From positions 1 through 12,163 of the forward strand of contig NZ_PSLG01000064.1 in NCBI RefSeq assembly GCF_040289485.1: a DNA stretch of 12,163 nucleotides, read 5' to 3'. Position numbers and translations under genes: made by a program. The notes beneath the pieces were generated by a model. The model searched no databases. It was not told the DNA's origin and saw nothing but the letters and a program-made list of their open reading frames with translations. This stretch comes from Thermoflexus sp040289485. Lineage in GTDB: Bacteria; Chloroflexota; Anaerolineae; Thermoflexales; Thermoflexaceae. How positions within the stretch are numbered: the stretch's first letter is position 1; every line of letters starts with the position of its first letter. Below, one piece after another: positions 1 through 7,001 of this stretch.

Positions 1-2
1 CC

Positions 3-371
3 CCCACCCCGTCCACCCGACCGGCAGCCGCCCCCGCCACCCCGTCCCCGTCCCCGTTGCCTCCGCCCACCCCGACGGAGACGCCACGGCCGCGGGCCGC
101 CCTTTACAATTTTGTCCTGCCCGGCTGACCGGTCTGTGCGCGCAATACGCGCCTCGTGCAGGCGCTGCAACCCCGTTACGCCGAGGACGTGGCCTTTTTC
201 GAGGTCCGGGCCGACACCCGAGAGGGCCGTGCGCTGTTGGCCCGTTTCGGCATGCCCGGGACCCATGGCCTGGTGATCCTCGACCGGGCCGGCCGGGTGG
301 TCTGGCGCAGTTTCGGCCACGACACCACCCCGGAGCAGGTGGAGGCCATGCTCCAACAGGCGATCCGTTGA
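3..371 (+). CDS. Thioredoxin-like exported selenoprotein, UxxC active site (5' partial, TGA at 126-128 read as Sec)
   Basis: The gene enters from the left edge and ends at TGA 369-371. Read in one frame, positions 3-101 give a Pro/Thr/Ser-rich linker (it includes PPPTPTETPRPR), typical between a lipoprotein or signal anchor and an exported domain. A thioredoxin-like domain follows: ALYNFVLPG, an in-frame TGA, then PVC-ARNTRL, YAEDVAFFEVRAD, GMPGTHG and LVILDRAGRVVWRSFG. The TGA falls exactly on the first residue of the family's CxxC site, giving U-P-V-C, and the frame stays open and thioredoxin-like on both sides. A bSECIS-like hairpin follows the TGA. The likely role is a thiol/disulfide or selenothiol oxidoreductase outside the cytoplasm. 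The position after Thr, usually the cis-proline, is His. Without Sec insertion, only a 71-codon fragment from GTG 156 would remain, lacking the active site. Alternatives are a nonsense mutation or a sequencing error. The true start and any signal peptide lie outside the window. Confidence 0.72.
126..165 (+). promoter_or_regulatory. Putative selenocysteine codon plus bacterial SECIS-like hairpin
   Basis: TGA 126-128 is followed by a perfect 6-bp stem, GCGCCT (149-154) with AGGCGC (160-165), closing a 5-nt loop CGTGC (155-159). G156 is the second loop base and lies 28 nt after the TGA. The bacterial SECIS model, as I recall it, requires a G among the first two apical-loop bases about 16-37 nt downstream of the UGA, so this fits. 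A competing stem (138-142 with 148-152) overlaps it, so the fold needs to be computed. SelB would recognise such a hairpin during translation. Confidence 0.5.
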
Positions 372-385
372 GATGGAGGTCTGCG

Positions 386-2818
386 ATGGACCCAGCGCCG
401 CGGGAGGTGATCCTCCCCATCATCGGCATGACCTGCGCCAACTGTGCGCGGACGGTGGAGCGCGCCCTGAAACGCACGCCCGGCGTTGTGGCGGCCTCGG
501 TCCATTTCGCCGCCGAACAGGCCGTGGTCCTCCTGGATCCCTCCGCCGCCGATCTCCGCCGCGCCGTCGAGAGCGTCCGCGCCGCCGGCTACGAAGTGGC
601 GACCGCTACCGTGGTCCTCCCCCTCCGCGGGCTGCGTGACCCCAGCGACGCCCAGGCCCTCGAAGGGCGCCTGGGCCGCCTCCCCGGCGTCCTGGAGGCG
701 ACCGTGAACCCGGCCACCGAACAGGTCCATGTCACCTATGTGGTGGGCGTGGTCGCCCTCCGGGACCTGATCCGAACCCTCCGGGAGGCTGGCTTCGCGG
801 TGGCGGAGGCCGGCGCGGCCGCCGGGGTCGCCGCGCCGGACGCGGAGCAGGCCGCCCGCGCGGCCGAGCGGGCCCGCCAGCGCCGCCGCCTCTTCTGGGG
901 GTTGCTCTTCACCGTCCCCGCCTTCTGGCTCAGCATGTCCTTTGACCTGCTTCACAACGTCATGCCGGGGATGGAACGCCCCCTCCTGCTGGATCTGCTC
1001 CTGCTGCTGCTGACCACCCCGGTCCAGTTCGGGGTCGGCGGGGACTTCTACCGCGGCGCGGTGCGGGCCCTGCGCCTGGGGACCGCCAACATGGATGTGC
1101 TGGTGGCCCTGGGCACGTCGGCCGCCTATTTCTACAGCGCCGCCGTCACCATCGCCCGCCTGCTGGGGACCGATGCCCTGGGCCGCTATACGTATTTTGA
1201 GACCGCTGCGGTCATCATCACCCTCATCGTCCTCGGCAAATACCTGGAGGCTCGGGCCAAAGGCCGGGCCGGGGAGGCCATCCGGGCCCTCTTGGCCCTC
1301 CAGCCCGAACGGGCCCGGGTGCTTCGGGATGGCGTCGCGCACGAGATCCCCGCCACCGAGATCCAGGTGGGGGATCTGCTGGTGGTCCGCCCCGGGGAGC
1401 GCATCCCGGCCGACGGGGTGGTGGTCGAAGGCCGCTCCGCCGTGGATGAGTCCATGCTCACCGGTGAACCCATCCCGGTGGAGAAAGGCCCCGGCGATCG
1501 GGTCCTCGGCGGGACGGTGAACCAGCACGGCTGGTTGAAGGTCGAGGCCACCCAGGTGGGCCAGGACACCGTCCTGGCCGGGATCATCCGCTTGGTCCGG
1601 CAGGCCCAGGGCAGCAAGGCCCCCCTCCAGCGGCTGGCCGACCGGGCCTCCGCCGTCTTCGTCCCCATCGTCATCGCCATCGCTGCCCTCGCCTTCGCCG
1701 GCGGGCTGGCCAGCGGGGCCGGCTTCACCCGTGCCATGGTCAATGCCATCGCCGTCCTGGTGGTGGCCTGCCCCTGCGCCATGGGCCTGGCCACCCCCAC
1801 GGCGATCATGGTGGGGACCGGCCGCGGGGCGACGATGGGGATCCTGTTCCGGAGCGCGGAGGCCCTGGAGCAACTGGGCAAGGCGACCCTGGTCGCCCTG
1901 GACAAAACCGGCACCCTCACGGTCGGCCGCCCCCGGGTGACCGCGGTGATCCCCCGCCCGGGCCTCTCGGAGGAGGCGGTGCTGGCCATGGCCGCCAGCG
2001 TCGAGCAGGGCAGCGAACACCCCCTCGCCCAGGCGGTGGTGGAAGCCGCCCGGGCCCGGGGCCTCCCGCTGACGCCGCCGGCCGCCTTCTCCGCCCTGCC
2101 CGGCCGCGGCGTGATGGCCCACCTGGACGGCTACGTGGTCCGGGTGGGGAAGGCCCGGTGGTTGGAGGCCGAGGGCGTGGCCCTCGATGGCCTGGCCGCT
2201 GTCCTTCAGGACCTCCAGGGCCGGGGGCAGACGAGCATGGTGGTGGCCCGGGATGGGGAGGCGGTGGGGGTGATCGCCCTGGCCGACACCCTGAAGCCCG
2301 AGGCCGCCGAGGCGGTCGCCGCCCTCCACGCCCTGGGCGTCCGGACCGCCATGGTCACCGGGGACAACCAGCGCACCGCCGAGGCCATCGCCCGCGCGGC
2401 GGGCATCGACCGGGTCTTCGCCGAGGTCCTCCCTGCCGACAAGGCCGCCATCGTCCGCCGCCTCCAGGAGGAGGGCCATCGGGTGGCTATGGTCGGCGAC
2501 GGGATCAACGACGCCCCCGCCCTGGCCCAGGCGGACGTGGGGATCGCGATGGGCACGGGGACAGCGGTGGCGATGGAGACCGCCGACGTGATCCTGATGC
2601 GGGGCGACCTGCGCCTGTTGCCCCAGGCCATCCGCCTCTCCCGGGGGACTGTCCGGACGGTCCGCCAGAACCTGTTCTGGGCGTTCTTCTACAACGTGCT
2701 CCTGATCCCGGTGGCGGCCCTGGGCCTGCTGCACCCGATGCTGGCCGCCGGGGCGATGGCCTTCTCCTCCATCTTCGTGGTGACCAATTCCCTGCGGCTG
2801 CGAGGGGCCCGGTTGTGA
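386..2818 (+). CDS. copA: Cu(I)-exporting P1B-type ATPase
   Basis: This 810-residue membrane ATPase pumps monovalent copper out of the cytoplasm. The N-terminal HMA domain has the metal-binding GMTCANC (C17, C20). A second HMA-like domain (about 75-140) has GLRDPSD where GMTCxxC belongs, so both cysteines are Asp (D85, D88). Core motifs are the actuator TGEP (359-362), the transmembrane CPC (462-464), the phosphorylation loop DKTGTLT (D506), the nucleotide-binding SEHPLA (H545) and GDGIND (D705). Near the C-terminus, YN (769-770) and MAFSS (791-795) match the Cu(I) P1B-1 signature rather than the Zn or Co types. ATG 386 is chosen because GGAGGT (375-380) lies 5 nt upstream; an in-frame TTG at 368 overlaps the previous stop but has no such site. 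The start is 14 nt after the selenothioredoxin stop, and a DUF411 gene follows, so one copper operon is likely. No CsoR- or CueR-like operator is visible inside the window. Confidence 0.95.
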   Translation: MDPAPREVILPIIGMTCANCARTVERALKRTPGVVAASVHFAAEQAVVLLDPSAADLRRAVESVRAAGYEVATATVVLPLRGLRDPSDAQALEGRLGRLPGVLEATVNPATEQVHVTYVVGVVALRDLIRTLREAGFAVAEAGAAAGVAAPDAEQAARAAERARQRRRLFWGLLFTVPAFWLSMSFDLLHNVMPGMERPLLLDLLLLLLTTPVQFGVGGDFYRGAVRALRLGTANMDVLVALGTSAAYFYSAAVTIARLLGTDALGRYTYFETAAVIITLIVLGKYLEARAKGRAGEAIRALLALQPERARVLRDGVAHEIPATEIQVGDLLVVRPGERIPADGVVVEGRSAVDESMLTGEPIPVEKGPGDRVLGGTVNQHGWLKVEATQVGQDTVLAGIIRLVRQAQGSKAPLQRLADRASAVFVPIVIAIAALAFAGGLASGAGFTRAMVNAIAVLVVACPCAMGLATPTAIMVGTGRGATMGILFRSAEALEQLGKATLVALDKTGTLTVGRPRVTAVIPRPGLSEEAVLAMAASVEQGSEHPLAQAVVEAARARGLPLTPPAAFSALPGRGVMAHLDGYVVRVGKARWLEAEGVALDGLAAVLQDLQGRGQTSMVVARDGEAVGVIALADTLKPEAAEAVAALHALGVRTAMVTGDNQRTAEAIARAAGIDRVFAEVLPADKAAIVRRLQEEGHRVAMVGDGINDAPALAQADVGIAMGTGTAVAMETADVILMRGDLRLLPQAIRLSRGTVRTVRQNLFWAFFYNVLLIPVAALGLLHPMLAAGAMAFSSIFVVTNSLRLRGARL

Positions 2819-2873
2819 TGCGGTGATCCGGAGGGGGCGGCGCGATGCTCTCCCTCCACCCAGGAGGTGATCG

Positions 2874-3332
2874 ATGGCCCGGATCCGCCGTTGGGTCGTA
2901 GGGCTCCTCGGGCTGGGGCTGCTGGCCGGCTGCGCGGCCCCTCGCCCCCCGGCCGACCCGCTCGGGACCGTCGTCACGGTCTATTTCTCGCCGACCTGCG
3001 GTTGTTGCCAAGAGTGGATCCGCTATCTCCAGGCCCACGGCGTGCAGGTCCACGGGGTCCTGCAGGACGACCTGCAGCCCCTCAAGGAACGGCTCGGCGT
3101 CCCCGAGGCTGTGCGAAGTTGTCACACGGCCCGGGTGGGCCCCTACACGGTGGAAGGCCACGTGCCGGTGGAGGCCATCGCCCGCCTGCTGCGGGAGCGC
3201 CCGCCCGTCGCCGGGATCGCCGTGCCGGGGATGCCCGCCGGCGCCCCGGGCATGGGCGGGGACCCCATCGGGCCCCTGGAGGTCATGGCCTTCTTCCCCG
3301 ACGGCCGGTTCACGGTCTGGATGCGCCGGTGA
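2874..3332 (+). CDS. DUF411 / CopG-like copper-associated lipoprotein
   Basis: This 152-residue protein has a short charged N-terminus, a hydrophobic stretch and a lipobox LLAGC (lipidated Cys20), so it is probably anchored on the outer face of the membrane. The DUF411 domain begins at VTVYFSPTCGCC, with C42, C44 and C45. Later come SCHTA (C83, H84) and GHVP (H96), followed by a Met/Gly/Pro-rich tail with PGMPAGAPGMGG. The family has a thioredoxin-like fold and occurs in copper-resistance loci; as I recall, the characterised member CopG holds a cysteine-bridged copper cluster and is thought to interconvert copper redox states. A perfect Shine-Dalgarno sequence, AGGAGGTGA (2862-2870), precedes ATG 2874. 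The 55-nt gap to copA supports shared transcription. The exact role here (storage, redox conversion or chaperone) is inference. Confidence 0.88.
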   Translation: MARIRRWVVGLLGLGLLAGCAAPRPPADPLGTVVTVYFSPTCGCCQEWIRYLQAHGVQVHGVLQDDLQPLKERLGVPEAVRSCHTARVGPYTVEGHVPVEAIARLLRERPPVAGIAVPGMPAGAPGMGGDPIGPLEVMAFFPDGRFTVWMRR

Positions 3333-3363
3333 GGGGCAGCCCCTCGACCCTGCGCCGATTTTT
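3331..3363 (+). terminator. Weak possible terminator after the copper operon
   Basis: A perfect 6-bp hairpin, GAGGGG-CAG-CCCCTC (3331-3345), overlaps the DUF411 stop codon. A run of five T (3359-3363) follows, but 13 nt after the stem. The spacing is poor for a classical intrinsic terminator, so this is only a candidate end for the copper transcript. Confidence 0.3.
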
Positions 3364-3383
3364 CCCCGCTCACCGCCCTTCGG

Positions 3384-3400
3384 GTTTAAACTTTTAAGAG
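3384..3400 (+). promoter_or_regulatory. AT-rich island upstream of the radical SAM gene, possible promoter core
   Basis: GTTTAAAC followed by TTTTAAGAG is one of very few AT-rich stretches in this GC-rich window. It sits 24-40 nt before the ATG at 3424, where a -10 region would be. I cannot find a convincing -35 box 16-18 nt upstream, so only the location supports it. Confidence 0.3.
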
Positions 3401-3423
3401 AACGCGCGGAAAGGCGGTGGGCG

Positions 3424-4482
3424 ATGGCAGAGGTCCAGACGCTGGCCGAGGTGCTGGACGCCCTGACGCGGCCCGGGGAGCTCTACGAGCGGCTTCCCGA
3501 CGGCACGGTGCGGTGTTACGCGTGCGGCCATCGCTGCCGCATCCGCCCCGGCCGCCGGGGGATCTGCCAGGTGCGCTTCAACCGGGACGGCGTCCTTTAC
3601 GTTCCGTGGGGCTACGTGGCCGCCCTGCAGGTGGACCCCACGGAGAAGAAGCCGTTCTTCCACGTCCTGCCCGGCTCCTACACCTTGACCTTCGGGATGC
3701 TGGGCTGCGACCTTCACTGCAGCTACTGCCAGAACTGGCTGACCTCGCAGGCGCTGCGGGATCCCGCCGCCGGGGTGATGCCGGAGCCGATCACTCCCCA
3801 GCAGCTGGTGGCCTTGGCCCAGCGCTACGGGGCGCAGCTGGTGGGCAGTTCCTACAACGAGCCGCTGATCACCTCGGAGTGGGCGGTGGCGATCTTCCGG
3901 GAGGCTATCGCCGCCGGCCTGCGTTGCGTCTACGTCTCCAACGGCAACCTCACCCCTGAGGTCCTGGCGTATCTGCGCCCCTACCTCACAGCCTACAAGA
4001 TCGACCTCAAAAGCATGCGGGACAAGAACTACCGGGCCCTGGGGATGCCCCTCCAGAACGTCCTCGAGGGCATCCGCCTGGTCCACGAGAGCGGCCTGTG
4101 GCTGGAGGTGGTCACCCTGGTGGTGCCTGGCTTCAACGACTCCGAAGAGGAACTGCGGGACGCGGCCCAGTTCCTGGCCTCTATCTCCCCGGACATCCCA
4201 TGGCATGTGACGGCCTTCCACCCCGATTATAAGATGACGGACCGGGACTGGACGCCGGCGCGGACGCTGATCCGGGCGGCGGAGATCGGCAAGGCCGCCG
4301 GGCTGCGCTATGTCTACGCCGGGAACCTGCCGGGCCGGGTGGGCCCCTTCGAGAACACCTATTGTCCGAACTGCGACGCCCTGCTCATCGCCCGCCACGG
4401 CTTCCGGGTGCTGGTGGATCACCTCTCCGGTCGGGGGACTTGTTATCGCTGCGGGACGCCGATCCCGGGCGTCTGGCAGTGA
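3424..4482 (+). CDS. amrS: AmmeMemoRadiSam system radical SAM enzyme
   Basis: This 352-residue radical SAM protein belongs to the PflA-like COG1180 family, AmrS branch. The iron-sulfur motif is C95-x3-C99-x2-C102 in GCDLHCSYCQNW, the family's CX3CX2C. The N-terminus has the characteristic cysteine-rich stretch RCYACGHRC...GIC (C31, C34, C38, C48), then WGYVAALQVDPTEKKP. Downstream, SNGNLTPEVL, YKIDLKSM and a Gly-rich strand fit the SAM-binding barrel. The C-terminus has two CxxC pairs (YCPNC 314/317 and CYRCG 340/343), probably a zinc ribbon. The family usually travels with AMMECR1 (AmrA) and Memo (AmrB) proteins, neither of which is in this window, so partners and substrate cannot be inferred here. 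It acts in the cytoplasm and is probably oxygen-sensitive. The upstream AAGGCGGTGG is a weak ribosome site. The ftsK-like gene follows 34 nt later, so co-transcription is possible. Confidence 0.9.
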   Translation: MAEVQTLAEVLDALTRPGELYERLPDGTVRCYACGHRCRIRPGRRGICQVRFNRDGVLYVPWGYVAALQVDPTEKKPFFHVLPGSYTLTFGMLGCDLHCSYCQNWLTSQALRDPAAGVMPEPITPQQLVALAQRYGAQLVGSSYNEPLITSEWAVAIFREAIAAGLRCVYVSNGNLTPEVLAYLRPYLTAYKIDLKSMRDKNYRALGMPLQNVLEGIRLVHESGLWLEVVTLVVPGFNDSEEELRDAAQFLASISPDIPWHVTAFHPDYKMTDRDWTPARTLIRAAEIGKAAGLRYVYAGNLPGRVGPFENTYCPNCDALLIARHGFRVLVDHLSGRGTCYRCGTPIPGVWQ

Positions 4483-4516
4483 GGGCCGCGGACGGTGCGT
4501 TGGGGCGGAGGCAGCC

Positions 4517-6682
4517 TTGGCCCGCACGAAGGCACGGAAGCGCCCTTCGGCGAAGGCCCCCCGGGAGCGGGCCGCGGGAGCCCGCAGAGGCCTCCGCCGG
4601 ACCGGAGACCAGGCCCTGGTCGGGCTGGGCCTGGCATTGTTTCTCGGGGGGCTGCTGACGCTGCTCGGCGTGCTTTCCCCCCAGCCTCTCCCTGGGGTCT
4701 CGGCGCTGTTCTGGGGGCTGGGAGGGGGGGCCTTCGCGGCGCCGCTGGCCGCCCTGGTCGCCGGAGCCTGGCTGCTGTGGCGGCGGTTCGGGACCGCTCC
4801 CCGCCCAGATCCGGGGCGGCTCTTCGGCCTGGGCCTACTCTATCTTTCCACCCTGGTGCTCCTGGACCGCCTGGCGGGGGCGGGCGGCGCGCTGGGTCAG
4901 GCCCTCGCCCGTGTCCTGATGGAGAACCTGGGCCCCGGCGGCGCCCTCCTGGTTCTCTTGGGGGGCCTCGGGGCCGGCCTGATGGGCACCCTGCGCATCC
5001 CTCCAGAGCGCCCCATCGAGGCGGCGATCCGCCTGCTCCGGCGGCTCCGGGCCGCCCGGCCGGTCCCTCGGGTCCATTCCCCCGCGCCCCCTACGCCTCT
5101 AACCCTGTCCGCGTCGTCTGCCCCCCGCATCCTGGGGGAATCCGAGGCGCCTCCGGAAGCCTCCGCGTCGCCGGCGCCTGCCCCGGTGGCTGCCGGGCCT
5201 CCCGCGGCCGCCTTGCCCCTCGCCCCCGAGGGGCCCCGCTGGATCCTGCCCCGGTGGGAGGAGATCCTGGACCCCGGGGAGGACGTGGAGATCGACGAGG
5301 CCGATTTGCGGGAGAAGGCCCGGGTCATCGAGGAGACCCTGCGCAGCCTGGGGGTGGAGGCCCGGGTGGTGGAGGTGCAGCGCGGGCCGACCGTTACCCT
5401 GTTCGGCCTGGAGCCGGGCGTGGTCGCCCGGGGTGGGCGGCCCACTCGAGTGAAGGTGAACCAGATCGCCGCCCTGGCGGACGACCTGGCCTTGGCCCTC
5501 TCCGCCCGCTCCGTCCGGGTGCTGGCCCCCATCCCCGGTCGGGGGCTGGTGGGCCTGGAGGTCCCCAACGAGCGCCCGGCCCGGGTCCGGCTGCGGGAGG
5601 TGATGGAGAGCGAGGCCTATCGCGCCCTCGAGGCGCCGTTGCGGCTCCCCCTCGGCCAGACGGTGGCCGGGGAGCCCCTGGTGGCGGATCTCACGGCGAT
5701 GCCCCACCTGCTGATCGCGGGGGCCACCGGCTCCGGCAAATCCGTCGCCCTCAACGCCATCCTCACCGCGCTGCTGTGCACCTGCACGCCGGAGGACCTG
5801 CGGCTGATCCTGATCGATCCCAAGCGGGTGGAACTGACCCTCTACAACGGCATCCCCCATCTGTGGACGCCGGTGGTGGTGGACCTGGAGAAGGTCCCAC
5901 GGGTTCTCCAGGAGGCCATGCGGGAAATGGAGCGGCGGTATCGGGCCTTCGCCGCAGCGGGGGTCCGGCACATCGCTGAGTTCAACCGCTGGGCCGCGGC
6001 GCGGGGGGAGCCCCGCATGCCCTATCTGGTGGTCGTGGTGGACGAACTGGCGGATCTGATGATGCGGGCGCCGGAGGAGACCGAGCGGACCATCGCGCGG
6101 CTGGCGCAGATGGCGCGGGCCACGGGGATCCATCTGGTGATCGCCACGCAGCGGCCCAGCGTGGATGTGGTGACGGGGCTGATCAAGGCCAACTTCCCGG
6201 CCCGCATCGCCTTCGCGGTGGCCTCCTCGGTGGACTCGCGGGTGATCCTGGACCAGCCGGGGGCGGAGGCCCTGCTGGGCCGGGGGGATATGCTCTTCCT
6301 GGCGCCGGACCAGGGCCAGCCGATCCGCGCCCAGGGCTGTTACGTCTCCGACGAGGAGATCCGCCGGATCGTGGCCTATTGGAAGGGGATCCGCGGCCGA
6401 TCACCGCCGGCCCCGCCAGGCCCCGGGACGCCGGCCGACCGGCCCCCGGAGGGACAACCGCGGAAAGCCGAGGAGGCCGCGGAGGATGCCGAGGGGGAGC
6501 CGGACGAGGAGTTGCTCCGGCGGGCGGTGGAGGTGGTGCGGCTGCACCGGCGGGCCTCCATCTCTCTTCTGCAGCGCAAACTGCGCATCGGCTACAACCG
6601 CGCGGCCCGCCTCATCGACCTGATGGAGGAGCGAGGATGGATCACCCCGCCGGAGGAGGGCAGCCGGTGGCGGGGGCTGTAG
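4517..6682 (+). CDS. ftsK: FtsK/SpoIIIE-family DNA translocase
   Basis: This 721-residue membrane-anchored, ATP-driven DNA pump would clear and align chromosome termini at the division septum. Four hydrophobic segments (about 33-53, 64-88, 102-120, 139-158) follow a strongly basic N-terminus. A Pro/Ala-rich linker runs to about residue 240. The motor has Walker A GATGSGKS (402-409, K408), Walker B LVVVVDELADLM (D509, E510), TQRPSVDVVTGLIKANFP and RVILDQPGAEALLGRGDML. After a second acidic/proline-rich linker comes the gamma winged helix (about 663-721) with YNRAARLIDLMEERGWI, which reads polar DNA sequences (KOPS/SRS-type). The start is TTG 4517, chosen because GGAGG (4507-4511) lies 5 nt upstream and the frame further up would overlap amrS. 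It is shorter than enterobacterial FtsK because the linker is short, close to SpoIIIE in size. The four-segment anchor and complete motor argue for full function. Confidence 0.94.
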   Translation: MARTKARKRPSAKAPRERAAGARRGLRRTGDQALVGLGLALFLGGLLTLLGVLSPQPLPGVSALFWGLGGGAFAAPLAALVAGAWLLWRRFGTAPRPDPGRLFGLGLLYLSTLVLLDRLAGAGGALGQALARVLMENLGPGGALLVLLGGLGAGLMGTLRIPPERPIEAAIRLLRRLRAARPVPRVHSPAPPTPLTLSASSAPRILGESEAPPEASASPAPAPVAAGPPAAALPLAPEGPRWILPRWEEILDPGEDVEIDEADLREKARVIEETLRSLGVEARVVEVQRGPTVTLFGLEPGVVARGGRPTRVKVNQIAALADDLALALSARSVRVLAPIPGRGLVGLEVPNERPARVRLREVMESEAYRALEAPLRLPLGQTVAGEPLVADLTAMPHLLIAGATGSGKSVALNAILTALLCTCTPEDLRLILIDPKRVELTLYNGIPHLWTPVVVDLEKVPRVLQEAMREMERRYRAFAAAGVRHIAEFNRWAAARGEPRMPYLVVVVDELADLMMRAPEETERTIARLAQMARATGIHLVIATQRPSVDVVTGLIKANFPARIAFAVASSVDSRVILDQPGAEALLGRGDMLFLAPDQGQPIRAQGCYVSDEEIRRIVAYWKGIRGRSPPAPPGPGTPADRPPEGQPRKAEEAAEDAEGEPDEELLRRAVEVVRLHRRASISLLQRKLRIGYNRAARLIDLMEERGWITPPEEGSRWRGL

Positions 6683-6707
6683 GATCCACCCAACGGTGGC
6701 GGTGAAA

Positions 6708-6970
6708 ATGGGGCAGTGGGCGGCGCGTGGGCGGATGTGGGCCGGGCGCGGGCTCTGGGGCCTCTGCGGCCTGGTCCTGTTCCCGATGGCCTCTCCCGGA
6801 TGCGGACGGGGGCGGCTGCTGGCGTTCCCGCTCGGGCGAGGGTGGGGCCCCACCCTGCGGAGCGGTGGCGGATGGCTGGCCTGCTGCGGTGGCTTGACGC
6901 CCGGGCCGCCGGGCGTCCGCTGGCCGGGGAGCTCTTCCTGCTCCCCTTCCGGGCCCTCCCCGCCGTTTGA
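6708..6970 (+). pseudogene. Possible decayed small exported-protein gene between ftsK and rho
   Basis: No clear gene fills 6683-6966, and I do not recognise any product. From ATG 6708, one frame gives a basic N-terminus and a hydrophobic stretch (GLWGLCGLVLFPMASPGC) resembling a signal peptide or lipobox, with G/C-biased third positions. From about 6860 the G/C bias moves to the frame read from 6716, which ends at TGA 6968-6970 with LAGELFLLPFRALPAV. That switch is what a frameshifted, once-coding segment would look like. The first frame otherwise runs on into rho, which is unlikely for a real gene. Chance open frames are common at this GC content, so the call is weak. Confidence 0.2.
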
Positions 6971-6995
6971 CGGATCCTCGGTGCCTGGTTATAAT
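6967..6995 (+). promoter_or_regulatory. Sigma-70-type promoter for rho
   Basis: TTGACG (6967-6972, 5 of 6 matches to TTGACA) and a perfect TATAAT (6990-6995) are separated by exactly 17 nt. This is the best vegetative promoter in the window. Transcription should begin near 7002, leaving an untranslated leader of about 128 nt before rho. The -35 box overlaps the stop of the possible remnant frame upstream. Confidence 0.85.
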
Positions 6996-7001
6996 GAAAA
7001 T

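Noticed and set aside
126..128. The TGA as an ordinary stop followed by a separate 71-codon gene starting at GTG 156
   Set aside because: The downstream piece alone would be a thioredoxin domain missing its first strand and active site, and no ribosome site precedes GTG 156. I cannot fully exclude a nonsense mutation.
138..152. Stem GCGCG/CGCGC as the SECIS hairpin
   Set aside because: Its loop CAATA has no G and it lies closer to the TGA than the usual range; the 149-165 hairpin fits better.
1460..1471. TGEP instead of TGES in the CopA actuator loop
   Set aside because: TGEP is common among bacterial copper ATPases, so it is not a defect.
2830..2857. GGAGGG...CCCTCC hairpin between copA and the DUF411 gene
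   Set aside because: Only 6 bp around a 16-nt loop and no T-run; likely a consequence of purine-rich ribosome-site-like sequence.
176..2977. A 933-codon open frame on the - strand across copA
   Set aside because: It is antisense to a fully conserved P-type ATPase; its protein is low-complexity Gly/Asp/His/Arg with no recognisable domain, as expected from a very GC-rich gene with few stops on the opposite strand.
5099..6133. Long antisense open frame opposite ftsK
   Set aside because: The + strand motor motifs (Walker A and B) are intact; the antisense protein resembles the same GC-driven artefact.
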